The notes under the pieces were generated by a model. That model was not told the DNA's origin, made no database searches, and saw nothing but the letters and a program-made list of their open reading frames with translations. Source: an uncultured Bacillaceae bacterium (GTDB taxonomy: Bacteria > Bacillota > Bacilli > Bacillales > Amphibacillaceae). Taken from it: 20,763 nucleotides of DNA. The stretch lies in the NCBI GenBank assembly GCA_945639745.1, contig CALZEK010000004.1:1-20763 (forward strand), given 5' to 3'. The translations under genes and the position numbers were made by a program. Below are positions 16,578 through 20,763 of the stretch, piece after piece. How positions within the stretch are numbered: position 1 is the stretch's first letter; each line of letters opens with the position of its first letter.

Positions 16578-17558
16578 ATGAATTGGGCAACACTTGAAAA
16601 AGTACAACCTATCGCTAGTAAAATTTTAACAAATAGTGTTAAAAAGAATCGAATAGCTCATGCATATTTAATTCAAGGTTTAAGAGGGACTGGAAAGTTA
16701 GAAATCGCTACTTTATTAACTCAAACAATCTTTTGTCCTAATAAGCAAGGCGTAGAACCATGTGGTGTTTGTCAGGTATGTAAGCGAGTGGAATCAAAAA
16801 ATCATCCAGATGTTCATTGGATTGAAAAAGATGGTCAGTCTATTAAAAATGAACAAATTGATTATTTGCGAAAAGAATTTTCTTATTCGAGTTTAGAATC
16901 AACACGAAAGATATATATTATTGATGATGCACAAACATTAACGAATCAAGCAGCTAATCGCTTGTTAAAGTTTTTAGAAGAGCCGTTAATTGAAACAACA
17001 GCGATTCTATTAACTGATAATGTACAAGCAATTATTCCAACTATTCGTTCACGTTGCCAACTGATTGATTTAAAGCCATTAGATACAGAAGTTTTACAAG
17101 AAAAGATGATGGAAGCAAACTTATCAAAACAGCAGTCTAGACTTATGAGTGCAATCACCTATAATATAGATGAAGCGATTGAATTAAGTGAAAATGAAAC
17201 ATACCAAGAAATTATTAATATTTCAGTAGGTATGATTGAAACAATTATTAATGATTATGATAAACGATATATTTATCTTCATCAAAATTGGTTGAGTAAA
17301 ATTACAGATCGCACAGAAACTGATTATGGACTTGAGTTATTATTGTTAGGATTTAAAGATATTTTATATATGCAATTGGGAAAAAAAGAATCACTTGTGT
17401 TTTTTAATCACACAGATCAAATCTTAAGAAGCGGTGTTGAGCATTTTTCAAAAGCGAAACTACTTAAGATTATGAGTGAATTATTGCAAACAAAACAAAA
17501 ACTGAAGCAAAATGTAAACCCAACGCTTTTAATGGAACAATTTGTACTTCAATTATAG
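16578..17558 (+). CDS. holB: DNA polymerase III subunit delta prime
   Basis: Clamp-loader subunit that works with DnaX and HolA to load the sliding clamp. With the start at ATG 16578 it has 326 residues: an AAA+ fold with GLRGTGK (34-40), zinc cysteines C53, C62, C65 and C68, a degenerate Walker B IIDDAQ, and SRCQ as the arginine-finger motif. A TTG three codons upstream (16569) lies only 3 bases after AAGGA and within the extended SD AAGGATGG, so ATG 16578 is preferred. It sits between darA and ricT, as in other Bacilli apart from the missing yaaR. Confidence 0.94.
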   Translation: MNWATLEKVQPIASKILTNSVKKNRIAHAYLIQGLRGTGKLEIATLLTQTIFCPNKQGVEPCGVCQVCKRVESKNHPDVHWIEKDGQSIKNEQIDYLRKEFSYSSLESTRKIYIIDDAQTLTNQAANRLLKFLEEPLIETTAILLTDNVQAIIPTIRSRCQLIDLKPLDTEVLQEKMMEANLSKQQSRLMSAITYNIDEAIELSENETYQEIINISVGMIETIINDYDKRYIYLHQNWLSKITDRTETDYGLELLLLGFKDILYMQLGKKESLVFFNHTDQILRSGVEHFSKAKLLKIMSELLQTKQKLKQNVNPTLLMEQFVLQL

Positions 17559-17570
17559 AGGTGAGTTCGA

Positions 17571-18398
17571 ATGATAGAAGTAATCGGTGTAAGGTTTAAA
17601 GAAGTCGGTAAAATATATTACTTTGATCCAAGTGATTTTAATATAGAGTTAGAAGACTATGTTATAGTAGAGACAATTAGAGGAATTGAATTTGGAGAAG
17701 TTGTTGTGGTAGATAAGACAGTAGATGAAGAAGATGTTGTCTTGCCTTTGAAAAAAGTTATTCGAATCGCAACAGAAGAAGATAGACAAATAATGATAGA
17801 GAATATTGAGCTTGCCAGCAAAGCTTTTAATATAGGTGTTGAAAAAATAAATCATCATAAATTAGAAATGAATTTAGTTGAGGTAGAGTACACGTTTGAT
17901 CGAAATAAAATTATTTTTTACTTTACCGCTGAAGGAAGAGTTGACTTTCGTAATCTAGTAAAAGATTTAGCTGCTCTATTTAAAACAAGAATAGAATTAC
18001 GTCAAATAGGTGTTAGAGACGAAGCTAAAGTTCTAGGTGGGATAGGTCCTTGTGGTAGAATGTTATGTTGTTCAACATTTCTAGGTGATTTTGAACCTGT
18101 TTCAATTAAAATGGCAAAAGATCAAAACTTATCATTAAATCCAGCGAAGATATCTGGTTTGTGCGGAAGACTAATGTGTTGTTTAAAATACGAAAATGAT
18201 AATTATGAGCAAGCTAAGCGTGATATGCCTGACTTAGGCGAAAAAATTATTACACCATATGGTGCTGGTCGCGTGACAGACTTAAATATGTTAGAGCAAG
18301 TTGTTCAAATTAAAATCGTAGAAGAAGAAACGATTATAGATTACACATTAGATGAATTAATTGAGCAAAAAATAATTTCTCTTCAAGCAACAAAATAA
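17571..18398 (+). CDS. ricT: PSP1-domain protein RicT (YaaT), RNase Y specificity complex
   Basis: A cytosolic protein of 275 residues that, with RicA (YmcA) and RicF (YlbF), forms an iron-sulfur-containing complex guiding RNase Y in mRNA maturation in B. subtilis. The N-terminus (MIEVIGVRFKEVGKIYYFDP) opens the PSP1 domain. Two cysteine clusters follow: GPCGRMLCC (C161, C166, C167) and SGLCGRLMCC (C198, C203, C204), the residues expected to hold Fe-S clusters. The SD GAGGTGAG precedes the ATG, 12 bases after holB, so it is part of the tmk unit. Confidence 0.95.
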   Translation: MIEVIGVRFKEVGKIYYFDPSDFNIELEDYVIVETIRGIEFGEVVVVDKTVDEEDVVLPLKKVIRIATEEDRQIMIENIELASKAFNIGVEKINHHKLEMNLVEVEYTFDRNKIIFYFTAEGRVDFRNLVKDLAALFKTRIELRQIGVRDEAKVLGGIGPCGRMLCCSTFLGDFEPVSIKMAKDQNLSLNPAKISGLCGRLMCCLKYENDNYEQAKRDMPDLGEKIITPYGAGRVTDLNMLEQVVQIKIVEEETIIDYTLDELIEQKIISLQATK

Positions 18399-18412
18399 AG
18401 AGGTGAATCACA

Positions 18413-18751
18413 TTGGATAAGAGGAAAGTATTCGAGCAGGTGTCGGATATTGAATCGCAAATAGGCGAATTATATGAACAACTTGAAGAATTAAAAGGTA
18501 ACTTAGCAGATTTGCTTGAGGAAAACTATCGAATGTCTATGGAAAATAAACATTTGCGTTCTTATCTAGATAAACAAGAAATTAAACGAGTAAAAGTAGA
18601 TGAAAAAGAAAATTCAAAAGCGAATCTTCCTGGTGAAGGCTTTGATAATTTAGCTCGCATATATGAAGAAGGTTTTCATATCTGCCATATGCAATTTGGA
18701 AGTCCAAGACAAGATGGTGACTGTTTGTTTTGTTTAGAGTTATTTGATTAA
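18413..18751 (+). CDS. yabA: Replication initiation control protein YabA
   Basis: Negative regulator of DnaA-driven initiation that bridges DnaA and the DnaN clamp. The 112 residues have a long N-terminal coiled coil (about 4-55, heptads of I/L and E/K), a short charged linker, and the conserved zinc domain [20 protein letters not shown]...CLFC with H89, C91, C104 and C107 as likely ligands. The start is TTG 18413 with SD AGAGGTGA. It is the last gene before a terminator-like hairpin. Confidence 0.95.
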   Translation: MDKRKVFEQVSDIESQIGELYEQLEELKGNLADLLEENYRMSMENKHLRSYLDKQEIKRVKVDEKENSKANLPGEGFDNLARIYEEGFHICHMQFGSPRQDGDCLFCLELFD

Positions 18752-18764
18752 TCATAAAAGTATC

Positions 18765-18812
18765 AAACTGTCTCTAATAGTATGACTACTATTCTAAGGA
18801 GACAGTTTTTTT
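18765..18812 (+). terminator. Terminator-like hairpin between yabA and trmN6
   Basis: A 10-bp outer stem (18765-18774 with 18799-18808) and a 7-bp inner stem (18776-18782 with 18787-18793, loop TGAC) are followed by seven Ts (18806-18812, the first three within the stem). It begins 13 bases after the yabA stop. Only 22 bases lie between the T-run and the trmN6 start, too few for a promoter plus SD, so it may be leaky or regulated. Confidence 0.85.
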
Positions 18813-18834
18813 ACTTATAGGAGTGTGATGTTGT

Positions 18835-19578
18835 GTGTCAGTTTTAAAAGATGATGAACGCTTAGATTATTTAGTGGCTGATGAATCAATGAAAATCATT
18901 CAGAGTCCGACCATTTTTTCATATTCATTAGATGCTTTATTATTAGCAGATTTTACATATTTACCAATAAAAAAAGGTAATATATTAGATTTATGTACAG
19001 GGAATGGGATTATTCCTTTATTGCTTTCAAAACGAACACACGGTCACATATACGGTTTAGAAATACAAACTCGTTTATCTGATATGGCTAAACGTTCGAT
19101 TATGTTAAATGATCTATCAGATCAAATAGAAATTGTCGAAGGTGATTTAAAAAAAGCACAACCTGAATTACACCAAAGTAAATTTGACGTTGTTACATGT
19201 AATCCGCCTTACTTTAAAACACCAAATGATAATGAAAAAAATAAAAATGAACATTTAACAATTGCCAGACATGAGGTTTGTTGTTCTTTAGAAGATGTTA
19301 TCAAAGCATGTAAACTTTATGTACGACCAGGCGGTAAGGTCGCACTTGTTCATCGCCCTGGAAGATTAGTAGATATCATTACTTTAATGCGTAAGTATAA
19401 AATTGAGCCTAAACGACTTCGGTTTGTATATTCTAAAGTAGGTAGATCAGCTATTATGATTTTAATTGAAGGAATTAGAGATGGAAAAGCAGATTTAGAT
19501 ATTTTACCACCATTATATCTTTATCATGAGGATGGTAGTTACACAGAGGAAACAAAACAAATTGTGTATGGGTTTTAA
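18835..19578 (+). CDS. trmN6: tRNA1(Val) (adenine37-N6)-methyltransferase (YabB/TrmN6)
   Basis: SAM-dependent methyltransferase of 247 residues. The Rossmann motif I is DLCTGNG (52-58), with the acidic SAM residue in GLEIQ (74-78), and the N6-adenine type motif NPPYF (123-127). The family includes E. coli YfiC/TrmN6, which methylates A37 of tRNA-Val; the tRNA target here is inferred. The start is GTG 18835 with ATAGGAG at 18817-18823. The gene sits between yabA and rsmI as in B. subtilis, but the GIY-YIG gene yazA that normally separates it from rsmI is absent. Confidence 0.9.
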   Translation: MSVLKDDERLDYLVADESMKIIQSPTIFSYSLDALLLADFTYLPIKKGNILDLCTGNGIIPLLLSKRTHGHIYGLEIQTRLSDMAKRSIMLNDLSDQIEIVEGDLKKAQPELHQSKFDVVTCNPPYFKTPNDNEKNKNEHLTIARHEVCCSLEDVIKACKLYVRPGGKVALVHRPGRLVDIITLMRKYKIEPKRLRFVYSKVGRSAIMILIEGIRDGKADLDILPPLYLYHEDGSYTEETKQIVYGF

Positions 19579-19596
19579 AAAATAGAGGTGAATGAG

Positions 19597-20466
19597 ATGT
19601 TTATTCAAAAAAGTTATGAAAACAAAGAAACAGGCATACTTTATTTAATTCCGACTCCGATTGGAAATCTAGAAGATATGACATATCGTGGAGTAAGAAT
19701 GTTAAAAGAAGTTAATCTTATTGCTGCAGAAGATACACGTCATACAAAAAAATTATTAAATTATTTTGATATACACACACCTTTAATTAGTTATCATGAA
19801 CATAGTAAACAATCTCGTATAGAGTTAATCATTGATAAATTAATGACGGGAGAAAATATAGGATTAGTGAGCGATGCAGGTATGCCTGCTATTTCTGATC
19901 CGGGTTATGAAGTTGTTAAAGCCGCTTTAATAAAGAAATTAAATGTCGTTACTTTACCAGGAGCAAATGCAGCATTAGTAGCATTAGTGAGCTCGGGGCT
20001 TTCTACAGATGAATATCTCTTTTACGGGTTTTTACCTAGAAAGAAAAAAGAACGTCATGATGAAATGAAACGATTAGCTAAATTAAAAGGTACGCAAATT
20101 TTTTATGAGTCGCCTTATCGCCTTAAAGATACATTAAATGAATTTATGAAAGTATATGGTGATAGACAAGTAACTCTTGCACGAGAATTAACAAAAGTTT
20201 ATGAAGAGTTTATTAGAGGAAGTATTCAAGAGGTTTTAGAAACAATAAAAGAACGTGAAATAAAAGGTGAATGTTGTATAGTTGTTGAGGGGATGGTTAA
20301 TCCAGTAGAAACTGACGAATTATGGTGGCGTCATCTTTCTGTAGAAGAACATGTCTTTTATTATGAAGAAAAGGGATTAAAGAACAAAGCGGCAATGAAA
20401 GAAGCAGCAAATGATCGCGGTGTATCGCGAAGAGATATTTATCAAATTATTCACGTAAATAAATAA
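19597..20466 (+). CDS. rsmI: 16S rRNA (cytidine1402-2'-O)-methyltransferase RsmI
   Basis: Methylates the ribose of C1402 in the ribosomal P site. The 289-residue protein has the tetrapyrrole-methylase fold with LIPTPIGNLEDMTYR (17-31), AAEDTRHTKKLL, ISYHEHS, LVSDAGMPAISDPGY and LPGANAALVALVSSGL, and a C-terminal helical domain. ATG 19597 is preferred because AGAGGTG at 19584-19590 is its SD. GTG 19588 lies within that SD and would add only three residues. It ends at a palindromic terminator shared with the convergent abrB-like gene. Confidence 0.96.
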   Translation: MFIQKSYENKETGILYLIPTPIGNLEDMTYRGVRMLKEVNLIAAEDTRHTKKLLNYFDIHTPLISYHEHSKQSRIELIIDKLMTGENIGLVSDAGMPAISDPGYEVVKAALIKKLNVVTLPGANAALVALVSSGLSTDEYLFYGFLPRKKKERHDEMKRLAKLKGTQIFYESPYRLKDTLNEFMKVYGDRQVTLARELTKVYEEFIRGSIQEVLETIKEREIKGECCIVVEGMVNPVETDELWWRHLSVEEHVFYYEEKGLKNKAAMKEAANDRGVSRRDIYQIIHVNK

Positions 20467-20468
20467 AA

Positions 20469-20494
20469 AAAACAAACACTTAAGTGTTTGTTTT
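20469..20494. terminator. Bidirectional terminator between rsmI and abrB
   Basis: A perfect 26-base palindrome centred on ACTTAAGT, with A-runs on the left and T-runs on the right. It lies between the converging stops of rsmI (20466) and the abrB-like gene (20498) and can serve both strands. Confidence 0.88.
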
Positions 20495-20497
20495 CAT

Positions 20498-20763
20498 TTA
20501 TATATCAAATTTATTTTTAATTTCATTTACTAATTCTTTTGCGCCTTCAGGACTTAATACTAATTTACCATTAGCCAATGCGACATTATCGTCTGTACTT
20601 TCTCCTGTGATGTGACAAGACATATTAGCAACATATTTCTTTAAAATAATTTTATCATCATCAACATATATTTCAATAGCATCTTTTTCTTTAATATCTA
20701 ATGAGCGTCTTAATTCAATATGAATAACGACACGACCTAATTCGTCAACTTTTCTTTGCATGG
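20498..20763 (-). CDS. abrB: AbrB-family transition-state regulator, N-terminus beyond the window
   Basis: A homodimeric DNA-binding regulator with a swapped-hairpin AbrB domain. The visible part matches AbrB nearly throughout: RKVDELGRVVI, ELRRSLDIKEKDAIEIYVDDDKIILKKY, NMSCHITGE, then a C-terminal ANGKLVLSPEGAKELVNEI dimerisation region. The ATG at 20759-20761 aligns to the middle of the usual MKSTGxxRKVDELG start, so the true start is probably a few codons past the window edge. The usual Pro after RVVI is His here. The position convergent with rsmI matches B. subtilis abrB. Confidence 0.9.
   Translation of the reverse strand, partial: MQRKVDELGRVVIHIELRRSLDIKEKDAIEIYVDDDKIILKKYVANMSCHITGESTDDNVALANGKLVLSPEGAKELVNEIKNKFDI

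Noticed and set aside
19588..19596. GTG start three codons upstream for rsmI
   Set aside because: The GTG is part of the AGAGGTG SD of the ATG at 19597.

Overview
The window is an AT-rich stretch of a Bacilli (Bacillales-type, low-GC Gram-positive) chromosome. The right half follows the Bacillus/Staphylococcus order near the replication origin: tadA, SRP RNA, dnaX, ebfC, recR, then tmk, darA, holB, ricT, yabA, trmN6, rsmI and convergent abrB. B12 riboswitch and T-box leaders, strong Shine-Dalgarno (SD) sites and GTG/TTG starts agree. The species cannot be named from the sequence. The sporulation-linked yaaL/bofA pair, yaaR and the GIY-YIG gene yazA, which sit in this neighbourhood in B. subtilis, are absent here.

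Region 1 (1-9951). After the 3' part of a tRNA-Ser(UGA) and its terminator come a promoter, a cobalamin riboswitch ending in an intrinsic terminator, and a tightly packed operon of twelve genes: btuF, btuC, a btuD-cbiZ fusion, cbiB, cobD, cobU, cobS, an alpha-ribazole phosphatase gene, a second short CobU-like gene, a PduO-type adenosyltransferase gene, cblT and cblS. Together they form a corrinoid salvage and remodelling pathway. BtuFCD imports corrinoids, the adenosyltransferase adenylates them, and CbiZ cuts adenosylcobinamide to adenosylcobyric acid. CbiB re-attaches aminopropanol phosphate made by CobD, and CobU activates the product with GTP. CblT and CblS supply alpha-ribazole phosphate, CobS joins the two halves, and the phosphatase finishes the molecule. 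No corrin-ring synthesis genes, cobT or bluB are present in the window.

Region 2 (9952-11556). A strong promoter and a proline-specifier T-box leader control proC, followed by tadA.

Region 3 (11557-15444). This holds a long Bacillus-type SRP RNA with its own promoter and terminator, a convergent HdeD/DUF308 membrane-protein gene, and dnaX-ebfC-recR for replication and repair, closed by a terminator.

Region 4 (15445-20763). tmk-darA-holB-ricT-yabA runs into a terminator-like hairpin, followed closely by trmN6-rsmI and, on the minus strand, an abrB-like gene cut by the window edge. Most of this is conserved housekeeping. The points most worth a second look are the pair of complementary, partly decayed CobU proteins, a base change in the most conserved core of the SRP RNA, and a correctly phased A-AAA-AAG frameshift signal in dnaX.
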